This document shows, in pieces, positions 54,506 to 63,745 of a stretch of DNA of 64,000 bases. Under the pieces are notes generated by a model. That model was given only the letters and a program-made list of their open reading frames with translations, ran no database searches and was not told the DNA's origin. The stretch covers positions 1,054,001 through 1,118,000 of the forward strand of contig NZ_ADVG01000005.1 in the NCBI RefSeq assembly GCF_000178855.1, read 5' to 3'. This DNA comes from Ktedonobacter racemifer DSM 44963. Its GTDB lineage: Bacteria > Chloroflexota > Ktedonobacteria > Ktedonobacterales > Ktedonobacteraceae. Position 1 is the first letter of the stretch; each line of letters starts with the position of its first letter. The position numbers and the translations under genes are program-made.

Positions 54506-55401
54506 TCATTACTGGCGGCAGCGGCCTTATTGGGCGCTCGCTCGTTCAACTCCTAGGCACCCAGGGATACGAGATCATCGTCCTGAGCCGCCGTCCCACG
54601 CAGACGGCTCAGATGTTCGTCCAACTGGGGTTAATACACATCAAAACCATTGGCTGGGATGCGAGATCTGCCCAGGGATGGGGGAATTTGATCACCAGCG
54701 AGAGCGCCATCGTCAACCTGGCAGGCGCGACTCCAGCACATTGGCGCTGGACACGGTCGTATCGGGCACGTATCCTGGAGAGTCGTTTGCGCGCTGGAGA
54801 AGCTATCATACAGGCAATGGAACACCATGGACCGCCGAAAGTGCTGGTGCAAGCCTCAGCATCAGGGTATTACGGGGATAGCGGGCAGGAGTTGCTCACA
54901 GAGGCTTGCCTTCCTGGTCAAGGCTTCCGCGCACAGGTCTGCCAGGAGTGGGAAGCATCCACGGCCCTTGCCCAGACCAGGCGCTGTATTGCGCGCACAG
55001 GTCTTGTGCTTGATACACACACGGGTGCCTTTCCTCCGCTTTTGCACTTTGCGCAACTGCTCGGGAGACGCTTGGGCGATGGGCGACAATGGATTCCCTG
55101 GATTCACAAAGTGGATGTTGCCAGAGCCATCCAGTTCCTCCTTGAACAACAATCACTCTCTGGCCCCTTCAATCTATGCGCGCCGGAAGCAGTGACAAAT
55201 CGAGAGTTGCTCCGCGAGGTGCGGCATGTTTTGAAGCGACCCTCCGTGTTTCCTCTGCCAGCCTTCGCCTTGCAAGTTTTGTTAGGGGAATTATCGACAG
55301 TGGTATTGGACAGCCAACACCTTCTCCCCCAACGTCTGATAGAGGCGCAATTCCAGTTCGCGTATCCCCAGCTAATGCAGGCACTCCACGACCTGCTGTG
55401 A
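54496..55401 (+). CDS. SDR-family epimerase, TIGR01777/YfcH-like
   Basis: A 301-residue short-chain dehydrogenase-like protein. N-terminal dinucleotide motif ITGGSGLIGRSL (5-16), SAIVNLAGATPAHWRW, ASASGYYGD (SGYYG catalytic-like Tyr) and WIPWIHKVDVARAI. C-terminal RLPAFALQ-like FPLPAFALQVLLGELS fits the DUF1731 tail of the family. Substrate unknown; the YndJ-SDR pair is seen in other genomes. Confidence 0.85.
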   Translation: MRVIITGGSGLIGRSLVQLLGTQGYEIIVLSRRPTQTAQMFVQLGLIHIKTIGWDARSAQGWGNLITSESAIVNLAGATPAHWRWTRSYRARILESRLRAGEAIIQAMEHHGPPKVLVQASASGYYGDSGQELLTEACLPGQGFRAQVCQEWEASTALAQTRRCIARTGLVLDTHTGAFPPLLHFAQLLGRRLGDGRQWIPWIHKVDVARAIQFLLEQQSLSGPFNLCAPEAVTNRELLREVRHVLKRPSVFPLPAFALQVLLGELSTVVLDSQHLLPQRLIEAQFQFAYPQLMQALHDLL

Positions 55402-55408
55402 GAAAACT

Positions 55409-55455
55409 GAAGATGGGTTGGGCTGAGGCCAGAAACCTCAGCCCAACCCATCTTC
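55409..55455. terminator. Perfect 20-bp hairpin between convergent genes
   Basis: Arms 55409-55428 and 55436-55455, loop 7 nt, 7 nt after the SDR stop and 18 nt after the VWA gene stop. No T-run. Confidence 0.85.
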
Positions 55456-55472
55456 TCTTGCTAAGATTCGCG

Positions 55473-57662
55473 CTACGAGACAAATTTCTTCTTGCTGTTG
55501 AGGTAATCTACCAGCAGGTACTCGCCGAGATTATCTTTGTCAGCGTAGAAGGTACGGCCGCGGTTGATTTCGGCCATCTGGTTGACGAAGGCTACCATCC
55601 AGTCATCATCATAGAGCATGAAGGTGTTGATGGTAATGCCGTCGCGTGTGCAGCGCTGGACCTCCAGCAGGGTCTGCTGCTCCGCGTAGGGGCTAGGGAA
55701 GGCGAACTGCCAGCCACCATAGCGCTCCTCATACCAGACGGTCGGGCCACCATCGGTAATCATGATGATCTGCTTATTGACACCCCGATGCCTGGCAAGC
55801 AACTGGCGAGCCAGCATCAGTCCATGCGCCATATTAGTGCCGCGATCATTGTCGTAGCGACTCAACTCCATCAACTCATTGGATTTGTATTCGCGTGCGA
55901 CAAACGAGAAGCCTACGATATAGAGGTTATCGCGTGGGAACTGCGAGCGAATAAGGCTCTCCAACGCCACTGAAACCTTCTTCGCCGCCTGCTGACAACC
56001 GTTATAGACCATGCTCAGGCTCATATCGATCATCAACACCGTTGAAGACTGGGTCATAAACTCTGTACGATAGACCTCAAAGTCGTCCTGCTGAAGCGCG
56101 AGTGGCGTTCCCGCGCCCTTGCGGTTGATGGAGTTCATCAGCGTCTTTTGTAGGTCGAGCAGGAAGGGGTCGCCAAACTGATAGGTCTTGCTCTCGTCAG
56201 TTCGCTCGCCACCAACCCCACGGAAGGGGCTGACATGACGGCCAAAGCCATCACGCTTGAGCTTATTAAAGATGTCCTGCAAGGCCTTCTGACCAATCTT
56301 GCGGATACCGCGCGCGGTCAGCTCCCAGCGATTGCCTTTCTTCTCGATATAGCCCGCCTCCTCAAGGGTCTTCATCAGTTCCTTGAGCTGCTCTATCGAT
56401 TGGTATTCGTCATCACCAAGCAGTTCTTTGACCTTGTCGCTGTCAATAGCTCCCAATTCATCGAGGCGACGCGCCTCCTGTAACTGGTCCTGTAGGCCCT
56501 CCATCTGCTGAAGGCGGCCCATCATACGCATGGCCTCGTTCAGAGGCAGGGTTTCATTGCCTCTGAAGGGGAAACGCGTCCTGACCTGCTCCATAGGAGC
56601 GACTGCCTCCAGGTTTTGCGCCAGTTCGAGCATATCGACGCGGATACGGTCATCACCCATGAGTTGATCCATGAGTTGTTGCAGTTCCTGGCGCTGCTCG
56701 GGCGAGAGGTTATCCATAATACCCTGCATCGCCGCCTGCTGCATCTGCATCTGCTCGATGAGATCATCCAGCGAGTTGACTCCAGGGAAGTAGTGCCCGT
56801 GCTTCTGCATAAAGGAGTCGAAGTCGGGTTCAAGTCCCTGCTGGCGCTCTTGCAGCATCTTGTTGAGATCGCGAATCATTTCGCGCAGATTCGCCACATC
56901 TTCCTGGGTCATGTTCTGCAACGACTGCTGCATACCCTGGAAGTATTGCTGCATCATCTGCTGCTGCAAGCTTGCCAGTAACTCCTGGAACTGTTCGCGG
57001 GCCTGGTCATCCATGAAGTCATACTCGGAGAGCTGCTTGATCTGCCCAGGAATATCCTGGGGCAGGCCCTCCAGGTACTCTTGCTTGCGCTTGGCGATCA
57101 TCTCCAGCATCTTGCGCATCTGCTCAGGCGAGAGCTGGTCGCCACCAGATCCCTCCTGGCCTTGCGCGCCCTCCTGCCCCTGCTGGCCAGGCTGCTGACT
57201 CTCCATTGAAGGGGATTCAGAGCTGGAGCGAGCAGATGGCTGTTGCCCAGAAGGTTGCTGGTTCTCGCCTCCGGGCTGCGGCTGGCCCTGTTGTCCAGGT
57301 TGCTGCTCGCCATTTTGCGCATCCAGGCGACGCTGAATGCCTTCGCGCTCCAGTTGCTTGATCTCTTCCAGTTTTTCGCGCAAGTCATCCATCACGCCGG
57401 AGGCCATGTTATAGCGATTGAGCTGCTCGCTACGATTCTGGCGCAGGCGCTCCATGATCTCACGCAGACCCATGGCCTGCCGTCCATCCTCGTTGCGCAC
57501 TCCTTCCTGCATCAAGCGCCGAAGCGCCTGTTGCAGGTTACCGTTCTCCATGTAGTCATCGGAGAGCGCTTTGAGGATATCGTCGGCATCAAGGCCATCA
57601 ATACGCTGTGAGCCATCCCAGCGGGTATAGCCGTAGCGATTCTTTATAAAGCGTTGAAACAT
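55473..57662 (-). CDS. VWA-domain protein, partner of a MoxR/BchI-type AAA+ ATPase
   Basis: A 729-residue protein. Residues 1-110 helical; 115-175 very rich in Q, G, P, S; 180-500 helical with many Gln and Met; C-terminal VWA domain with the MIDAS motif DMSLSM (about 547), then TNMAHGL and ITDGGPTVWY. The architecture is like BchD/ViaA-type partners that use the metal site to bind clients while the AAA+ ATPase works. Starts 12 nt after the ATPase gene, so they form an operon. Biological role unknown. Confidence 0.85.
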   Translation of the reverse strand: MFQRFIKNRYGYTRWDGSQRIDGLDADDILKALSDDYMENGNLQQALRRLMQEGVRNEDGRQAMGLREIMERLRQNRSEQLNRYNMASGVMDDLREKLEEIKQLEREGIQRRLDAQNGEQQPGQQGQPQPGGENQQPSGQQPSARSSSESPSMESQQPGQQGQEGAQGQEGSGGDQLSPEQMRKMLEMIAKRKQEYLEGLPQDIPGQIKQLSEYDFMDDQAREQFQELLASLQQQMMQQYFQGMQQSLQNMTQEDVANLREMIRDLNKMLQERQQGLEPDFDSFMQKHGHYFPGVNSLDDLIEQMQMQQAAMQGIMDNLSPEQRQELQQLMDQLMGDDRIRVDMLELAQNLEAVAPMEQVRTRFPFRGNETLPLNEAMRMMGRLQQMEGLQDQLQEARRLDELGAIDSDKVKELLGDDEYQSIEQLKELMKTLEEAGYIEKKGNRWELTARGIRKIGQKALQDIFNKLKRDGFGRHVSPFRGVGGERTDESKTYQFGDPFLLDLQKTLMNSINRKGAGTPLALQQDDFEVYRTEFMTQSSTVLMIDMSLSMVYNGCQQAAKKVSVALESLIRSQFPRDNLYIVGFSFVAREYKSNELMELSRYDNDRGTNMAHGLMLARQLLARHRGVNKQIIMITDGGPTVWYEERYGGWQFAFPSPYAEQQTLLEVQRCTRDGITINTFMLYDDDWMVAFVNQMAEINRGRTFYADKDNLGEYLLVDYLNSKKKFVS

Positions 57663-57674
57663 AGCGCGTATCCT

Positions 57675-59078
57675 TTAGCGGCGATAGCGCACCTTGCCTC
57701 TGACCTCATCCTTGTTGAGACGCCGATTCAGGTGCAGCCCTTCGAGAATAAACTCAATGGAGGAGGCAATGCTCGCAGGGTTGCCGCGTCCATTCAGCTT
57801 ATCAATAGCCTTACTCAAGCCTCCCACTTTGGAAAGCTGGTTGACGTACTCCATGGACGACATATCATCTCCAACCTGGACATTCAGGCCTTTTTCAAAA
57901 CCCACCACCAGTTGGTCAAAGTCACGCTGCTCGAAGTATTCGCCGAAGATGTTGAGGATAGCCGAGTTAATGAGTTTCTGGACAACGCGCTCCTCTTTGA
58001 CATCCCCTACCGCGTCCAGCTCGATCTTGCCACAGGTCGAAGCCAGAATCGCTGAGAGGTCGCTCACACGCGGCACAGCCGAGCGCTCGTTGAGGCGCAG
58101 GGCGCGGCGCACAGCGTTGCTCAGCACGTTCTCAAAGTTTGAGACCGACACGCGCACACTGACACCTGAACGCTGGCTAATGTCGTTACTGATGCGCGCC
58201 AGTTGTGTGACCTCAGCAATGACTTCCTTCATAAACTTGGGGACAACAACCTCAAGCCCCTCGGTTGGGAAGTGCATGCTCTCGGCCTCCATGATATTGA
58301 TCTCATGCTCAAGGCCGCGGGGATAGTGCGTGCGGATCTCCGAACCGATACGGTCCTTCAACGGCGTAATAATGCGTCCACGATTGGTATAGTCCTCGGG
58401 GTTGGCGCTAGCCACCACGTAGACGTCCAGGGGCAGGCGAATCTTGTAGCCGCGAATCTGCACATCGCGCTCTTCCATGATGTTGAGCAAGCCCACCTGA
58501 ATACGCTCAGCCAGGTCCGGTAGCTCATTAATACAGAAGATACCACGATTGGTGCGTGGGATCATGCCATAGTGAATGGTCAACTCGTCCGAGAGATAGC
58601 GCCCCTCCGCCACACGGATGGGATCAACCTCACCCACCAGGTCAGAGATCGTTATATCTGGAGTCGCCAATTTTTCCCCATAACGTCGATCACGGGGCAA
58701 CCAGGCGATCTCTACCTCTTCGCCAGACTGGGCGACTTTATCGCGACATGCCTTACAAATCGGCTCATAGGGACTATCATTTATCTCACATCCCGCGATC
58801 ACGGGAACCTCGTCATCCAACAGATTCGCCAGGCTACGGGCCATACGCGTCTTGGCCTGCCCTCGCTCACCAAGGAAGATGATATCCTGACCTGAAAGGA
58901 TGGCATTCTCGATTTGGGGAATAACCGTCTCTTCATAGCCAACAATCCCAGGGAACAACTCTTCACCTGCGCGAATCTTGGCAATCAAGTTTTTGCGCAT
59001 CTCCTCTTTGACCGAGAGCACCTTGTAGCCACTTGCACGCAACTCTCCAATAGTTCGCGGCCGAGTAGTGATTGACAT
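57675..59078 (-). CDS. MoxR/BchI-like AAA+ ATPase
   Basis: A 467-residue ATPase. Walker A GERGQAKTR (70-78), Walker B in GIFCINELPDL, sensor VVASANPEDYTNRG and an arginine region KDRIGSEIRTHYPRG. Between Walker A and B it carries CEINDSPYEPICKACRDK, a possible zinc site (three Cys) not usual in MoxR. The C-terminal lid follows. Together with the VWA gene it forms a metal-chelatase-like two-part machine; chlorophyll genes are absent, so a chaperone-type role is more likely. Confidence 0.87.
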   Translation of the reverse strand: MSITTRPRTIGELRASGYKVLSVKEEMRKNLIAKIRAGEELFPGIVGYEETVIPQIENAILSGQDIIFLGERGQAKTRMARSLANLLDDEVPVIAGCEINDSPYEPICKACRDKVAQSGEEVEIAWLPRDRRYGEKLATPDITISDLVGEVDPIRVAEGRYLSDELTIHYGMIPRTNRGIFCINELPDLAERIQVGLLNIMEERDVQIRGYKIRLPLDVYVVASANPEDYTNRGRIITPLKDRIGSEIRTHYPRGLEHEINIMEAESMHFPTEGLEVVVPKFMKEVIAEVTQLARISNDISQRSGVSVRVSVSNFENVLSNAVRRALRLNERSAVPRVSDLSAILASTCGKIELDAVGDVKEERVVQKLINSAILNIFGEYFEQRDFDQLVVGFEKGLNVQVGDDMSSMEYVNQLSKVGGLSKAIDKLNGRGNPASIASSIEFILEGLHLNRRLNKDEVRGKVRYRR

Positions 59079-59254
59079 TGAGTTTCTATGCTACCTTTCT
59101 TGGGGATTGGCTTCATGTGGACGCATGCGAGCGCGAGAGGAAACAGTATTTGCTCCTGCATGGGCCCCACGATACCAGACAGAGGTGGAACCACTATGAT
59201 TCTACAGCCTGACATAAGAAAACGCAAGGGACAGGATATAAGCCCATCTATGTA

Positions 59255-59326
59255 TTTGTGGTAGATAGTAAAGAGTCCCCTCGCGGGCTGTGGCCCGCGA
59301 GGGGACTCTTTACTATCTACCACAAA
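59255..59326. terminator. Perfect 34-bp hairpin 3' of the KimA-like gene
   Basis: Arms 59255-59288 and 59293-59326, loop TGTG, beginning 3 nt after the minus-strand stop at 59330. Longest stem in the window; no T-run. Confidence 0.9.
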
Positions 59327-59329
59327 ACT

Positions 59330-61531
59330 TTAGCGGCCACTCAACTCCGCGACCTCGGCCATGTCGGGGATGCGCGAGGGCAGGTGTTGGGGCATACTCG
59401 TGACCACAATACCTGGGCGGAAGAGTAGCGCGGCCTTCAGACGCAACGCCGTCTGGTTGTGCAGGAAATGCTCCCACCAGTGCGCTACCACAAACTCGGG
59501 CAGAAGCACGGTGATTGTAAATTCCGGGTACAGCTCTTTCACCGAGTCGATATAATCAAGGATTGGGCGATAGAGCGAGCGGTAAGGCGACTCGATCACG
59601 ACCAGCATGGTCTTATCATCGCTTGGCAGGCGTGTGGCCCAATCCTGCCAGGTTGCGCGCACCTTGTCTGTATCCCCTTCGTCAATCGAGACATGCACCG
59701 CGACCACGTTTTTCGTAATCGAGCGCGCATAGGCAATGCTCTGTACCGAGACGCGGTCCATGGCCGCAATCGGCACAATAAAGAGGTGCTTGATCTCCGC
59801 TGCGCGCCCAGGCACCGTCGTCGTGCGCTGACCCTCCACGCCCCGATAATGCTTATGAATGCTCATAAACATCAGCACCAGGATCGGGATCAGGATCACG
59901 ACGACCCACGCGCCCTCTAAGAATTTCGTACTGGCAATCACAATCGCCACCACAAGCGTGGTACAGGCGCCCAGAGCGTTAATACTGATCTTGCGCTGCC
60001 AACCACGCTCAGATGGGCGCAAGCGCCACCAGTGAATAACCATTCCACTCTGCGAGAGTGTGAAGGACATAAAGACACCGACAGCGTACAGGCCAATCAG
60101 GGCATCAGTGCTCCCCTTAAAGATGATCAGGAGCGCGCTCGCGAAAATAGCCAGGACAACGATACCCGTTGAGAAGGCCAGGCGATCACCACGGAAGGCG
60201 AACTGGTGCGGCAAAAAATGATCGCGCGCCAGCAGAGACGCCAGGCGGGGGAAGTCGGCATAGCTCGTGTTGGCCGCCAGCACCAGGATGAAGAGCACTG
60301 ACAGTTGGAAGATGGGGAAGAAGAAGGCAAGCGGCCCTGGGTGACTGGGATCACCAACAAAGACCTTCTGCGCAATCTGCGCGATGACGGTAGGATTGCC
60401 ACCAACTTGAGGCGTGACGCCATAGGCCATAGCCAGCAGGGTGATACCAATAAACAAAGTCGCCAGGATACTAGCCATCCAGGTCAGTGTGATCGCTGCG
60501 TTTTTCGTCTCCGGCTTTTTAAAGGCAGGCACGCCATTGGAGATGGCCTCAACACCCGTCATGGCCGAACAGCCCGAGGCAAAGGCCTTGAGGATCAAGA
60601 AGATCGAGACCGGCTCCATACCTGTTATGCCCGTAGGAGGATGGAAAGCAGCCATAAAAGGTTGATGATCGATGAGATAGGCCTTGAAGAGTCCACCAAC
60701 AATCATGATCACAGCGCTTGCGATAAAGAAGTAGGTGGGGATGGCAAAGACAGAGCCAGACTCACGAATACCGCGCAGGTTCACAATCGTAATCAAGATC
60801 ACGAGCGCAACATCGATGGCAACCACATACGGCCCCAGGCCCTGAAAGACCGAGGCAAGGTTCTGGACACCTGAGGAGACGCTTACCGACACCGTGAGGA
60901 TATAGTCAATCAAGAGCGAGGCCGCGGCGACCAGGCCGGGCAGAGTACCCAGGTTATCCTTGGCAACGATATAGGAGCCACCACCACCGGGATAGGCGGG
61001 AATCGTCTGGCGATAAGAGATGGCCACAATGGCCAGCAAGAGCACAATGGCGATGCTGATGGGAAAAACTATACCAGTTGCCATGGCCCCTGCCGCGAGC
61101 AAGGCCACCATACTGGCCTCCGTCGCGTACGCCACCGAGGAGATCGCATCCGAGGAGAGCACTGCCAGAGCTTTAAACTTGGTTAAGCGCTCGTGAGCGG
61201 CCTGGGCATTAGTGAGTGGCGAACCAATTAAGAAGCGCTTGACCCGGTAGGTGACGCGCTCACTGCCACTTCTGGGAGCCAGTGAGGCTTCAGTCGCCTC
61301 CAATACGCCATCTCCAACACGCCGGAGTGAGGAATGACTCGGGCGCATAATGCGAATACGCTCATGCCCTGGCAACCTTCCTTGAACCAGTTGCGCACGG
61401 GCCAGAAGCGAGGGGTCTTCCTCCCTTAGTAATCTATCTTGCTCGCCTGGCGCTTGCTTAGGCGAAGCCACAGCCTGACCTACCGGTTCATGCTCCTGCG
61501 TGGAGGAAGCCTGAACGTCCTTGTGCTCCAT
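59330..61531 (-). CDS. KimA-like potassium transporter (APC superfamily)
   Basis: A 733-residue protein. After a ~100-residue cytosolic N-terminal extension comes the KimA/YdaO start VKRFLIGSPLTNAQAAHERL and FKALAVLSSDAISSVAYATE, then about 12 TM helices with YPGGGGSYIVAKDNLG, CSAMTGVEAISNGVPAFKKP and VLAANTSYADFPRLA. A C-terminal ~170-residue soluble domain follows. KimA proteins import potassium by proton symport. The neighbouring kdp genes support potassium rather than amino acids. No c-di-AMP riboswitch was recognised upstream. Confidence 0.8.
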   Translation of the reverse strand: MEHKDVQASSTQEHEPVGQAVASPKQAPGEQDRLLREEDPSLLARAQLVQGRLPGHERIRIMRPSHSSLRRVGDGVLEATEASLAPRSGSERVTYRVKRFLIGSPLTNAQAAHERLTKFKALAVLSSDAISSVAYATEASMVALLAAGAMATGIVFPISIAIVLLLAIVAISYRQTIPAYPGGGGSYIVAKDNLGTLPGLVAAASLLIDYILTVSVSVSSGVQNLASVFQGLGPYVVAIDVALVILITIVNLRGIRESGSVFAIPTYFFIASAVIMIVGGLFKAYLIDHQPFMAAFHPPTGITGMEPVSIFLILKAFASGCSAMTGVEAISNGVPAFKKPETKNAAITLTWMASILATLFIGITLLAMAYGVTPQVGGNPTVIAQIAQKVFVGDPSHPGPLAFFFPIFQLSVLFILVLAANTSYADFPRLASLLARDHFLPHQFAFRGDRLAFSTGIVVLAIFASALLIIFKGSTDALIGLYAVGVFMSFTLSQSGMVIHWWRLRPSERGWQRKISINALGACTTLVVAIVIASTKFLEGAWVVVILIPILVLMFMSIHKHYRGVEGQRTTTVPGRAAEIKHLFIVPIAAMDRVSVQSIAYARSITKNVVAVHVSIDEGDTDKVRATWQDWATRLPSDDKTMLVVIESPYRSLYRPILDYIDSVKELYPEFTITVLLPEFVVAHWWEHFLHNQTALRLKAALLFRPGIVVTSMPQHLPSRIPDMAEVAELSGR

Positions 61532-61749
61532 GAGTCAAACCCTTCTCTGTTTACGGACACAGACATAATGCACACTATGCCATTCTTACTGCTTACCTAA
61601 CAGATAAGTTATAACCCAGAAGATCTAAAGATAGTCTAAAGAAATGGAGAAGAGTTCTAAAAATTTGCTCTTTGCTAATAACCACTCGCTCAAAAAAACC
61701 GTAGGAAGCACGTATAAATCCTCAAAAGCGCTGTCCTCGACTCTACAGT
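61532..61749. other. Intergenic region upstream of the KimA-like gene
   Basis: About 220 bp, no gene. Should contain the promoter on the minus strand; no riboswitch-like structure recognised. Confidence 0.4.
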
Positions 61750-61816
61750 TGAGGGCAGAAAGAAGAAGGGGTAAAAATGCCGCAGGCATTTTTACCCCTT
61801 CTTCTTTCTGCCCTCA
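61750..61816. terminator. Perfect 32-bp hairpin 3' of the kdp genes
   Basis: Arms 61750-61781 and 61785-61816, loop GCA, starting one base after the minus-strand stop at 61818. No T-run. Confidence 0.9.
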
Positions 61817-61817
61817 G

Positions 61818-63110
61818 TTAGCTTTCGCGCTCCTGCGCTCGCTCCAGGGGGACGACATGGATATCGACATTGACATGTAAACGCAACAACTTATTGACGA
61901 CCGAACCAAAGAAGAACTCCTCCAGGCGCGTGTGCGTTGGCTGGCCAATCACCAGTTGTGTAATCCGTTGCTCGCGCGAGGCCTGGGCCAGGGCGGTCGC
62001 AATGTCCTGGCTCTTGAAGCGTACAACTTCGGCTCCAAGGTCCTCCGCGAATAACGCATGTTCCTCCAGCCGCTGCTTCGCCTCTTCAAGGTATCTCTTT
62101 GCTCCACTGCCATATTTAAGGAAAGCCAGGACCTGGCGTTGCAGAGCCGTATATCCTTCAAGCTCGACAGAGACTGCGATCAAATCCGCGTGCAGGCCAT
62201 GGGCCAGGCGCCAGGCATCGCGAATAATGAGCCGGCTCTGGACGCGATGATCGAATCCGACCAGCACGCGTTCATTGGTGGCCCAGGCGCCGGTAATGGC
62301 ATGCCCGGTCATATATGCCTGTAGCTGTGACTCGGCTTTATTCGCGGTCAGGCGCAGGGCGATCTCGCGCAGGGCCGTCAGGTTGCCCTCGCGAAAGAAA
62401 TTCTTCAGCGCAGGCTCAATACGCTCGGGCGGATAAATATTGCCATGCAGCATTCGCTGTCGCAAGGCACTGGGGGCTATATCGACCAGTTCTACTTCAT
62501 CAGCCTGGTCGAGAATCGAGTCGGGAAGCGTCTCACGCACGCGAATACCAGTGATATTCTCCACCAGGTCATTCAGGCTCTCCAGATGCTGGACGTTGAG
62601 CGTTGTAATCACATCGATGCCGGCATCTAGAAGTTCCTGTACATCTTTATAGCGCTTGCGATACTTTGAACCCGAGACATTGGTATGCGCCAGTTCATCA
62701 ACAAGTGCGACTTGGGGATGCCGGGCTATAACAGCATCCGTATCCATCTCCTCCAGCACCACTCCACGGTAGTCAATTTTCTTGCGCGGCACAATCTCCA
62801 GATCACCAATCTGCTCGGCGGTATTCTGGCGCTTATGCGTCTCGACATAGCCAATCACAACGTCGGTGCCACGCTCTTGACGTCGCCGCCCCTCGTTAAG
62901 CATGGCATAGGTCTTACCGACGCCAGCGGAGGCGCCTAGATACACGCGGAGACGACCCCGTCCTGGCGTCGGATCGCTCACATCGTCGAGTGACGTAGGG
63001 GATGGAACCCCTACGTCACTATCGCGTAGTTTATACCGATTCAGCAGCGTTTCAGGATCTAGGCGTCCATCCTCACGCCGATTATTATTAGGAGTTGATG
63101 TGTCCATCAT
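61818..63110 (-). CDS. kdpD: KdpD sensor domain with universal-stress domain, no kinase
   Basis: A 430-residue protein. N-terminal KdpD domain with Walker A GASAGVGKTYAML (59-71) and VALVDELAHTN (134-144), then a UspA-like domain (about 275-420: RVLVGFDHR, TQLVIGQPTHTRLEEFF). The four membrane helices, GAF region and histidine kinase of full KdpD (about 890 residues) are absent; the gene ends cleanly at a long hairpin. Such short KdpD forms occur in several lineages. They may sense potassium, ATP or c-di-AMP and act on the transporter or on a separate kinase. Last gene of the kdp operon. Confidence 0.9.
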   Translation of the reverse strand: MMDTSTPNNNRREDGRLDPETLLNRYKLRDSDVGVPSPTSLDDVSDPTPGRGRLRVYLGASAGVGKTYAMLNEGRRRQERGTDVVIGYVETHKRQNTAEQIGDLEIVPRKKIDYRGVVLEEMDTDAVIARHPQVALVDELAHTNVSGSKYRKRYKDVQELLDAGIDVITTLNVQHLESLNDLVENITGIRVRETLPDSILDQADEVELVDIAPSALRQRMLHGNIYPPERIEPALKNFFREGNLTALREIALRLTANKAESQLQAYMTGHAITGAWATNERVLVGFDHRVQSRLIIRDAWRLAHGLHADLIAVSVELEGYTALQRQVLAFLKYGSGAKRYLEEAKQRLEEHALFAEDLGAEVVRFKSQDIATALAQASREQRITQLVIGQPTHTRLEEFFFGSVVNKLLRLHVNVDIHVVPLERAQERES

Positions 63111-63128
63111 TATCCTGATATTACTAAC

Positions 63129-63725
63129 TTATTTACCGTCTAGCGCTAAATTAAGCTCAAGGACGTTGACATGCTCCTCACCCAGGATGCCCAAGAACCG
63201 CCCCTGGACATGCTTCATGACCAATGCACGCACCTGGTCCTCACTCATACCACGCTCTTTGGCGATGCGTGGTACCTGGAAGAGGGCACCCGCGACCGAA
63301 ATGTCTGGGTCCAGGCCCGAACCCGAAGCGGTCACCAGGTCAACTGGCACTGGCACCCCCGGATTCTCCTTCTGCAATTCCTTCACCCGAGCCTGAACCG
63401 CATCCTGTAGATTTTTGTTCGTCGGTCCCAGGTTTGACGCGGCAGAGTTCTGCGCATTGTATGGCTCGCTCTTACTGCTATCGGTCACTGAAACCGTCGC
63501 AGAGGGGCGGCCATGAAAGTATTTCGGCGCGGTCCAATACTGACCAATCAGGTCTGAGCCAATCACCTGCCCATTAACGGTATGCAGGCTACCGTTTGCC
63601 TGGGAGGGAAAAAGTAGTTGCGCCAGGCCCGTTACAATACCAGGATAGAGTAATCCCGTAACCACTGTCAATAAAAGGGTTAGCACAATAGCTGGGCGAA
63701 TTTGTCTCTTCATATCAAGAGCCAT
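63129..63725 (-). CDS. kdpC: Potassium-transporting ATPase subunit C
   Basis: A 198-residue protein. One N-terminal TM helix (RPAIVLTLLLTVVTGLLYPG), then the KdpC periplasmic domain with GSDLIGQYWTAPKYFHGRPSA (read in part), AASNLGPTNKNL, and SGSGLDPDISVAGALFQVPRIA. Normal length. It stabilises the KdpFABC pump. Start 63725 has AAGGAG 7 nt upstream; KdpB ends 20 nt before. Confidence 0.95.
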   Translation of the reverse strand: MALDMKRQIRPAIVLTLLLTVVTGLLYPGIVTGLAQLLFPSQANGSLHTVNGQVIGSDLIGQYWTAPKYFHGRPSATVSVTDSSKSEPYNAQNSAASNLGPTNKNLQDAVQARVKELQKENPGVPVPVDLVTASGSGLDPDISVAGALFQVPRIAKERGMSEDQVRALVMKHVQGRFLGILGEEHVNVLELNLALDGK

Positions 63726-63745
63726 GTCTCTCTCCTTCCGCACTA

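Noticed and set aside
61532..61749. Possible c-di-AMP (ydaO) riboswitch before the KimA-like gene
   Set aside because: The conserved junction sequences were not seen, although the gene type would make one plausible.
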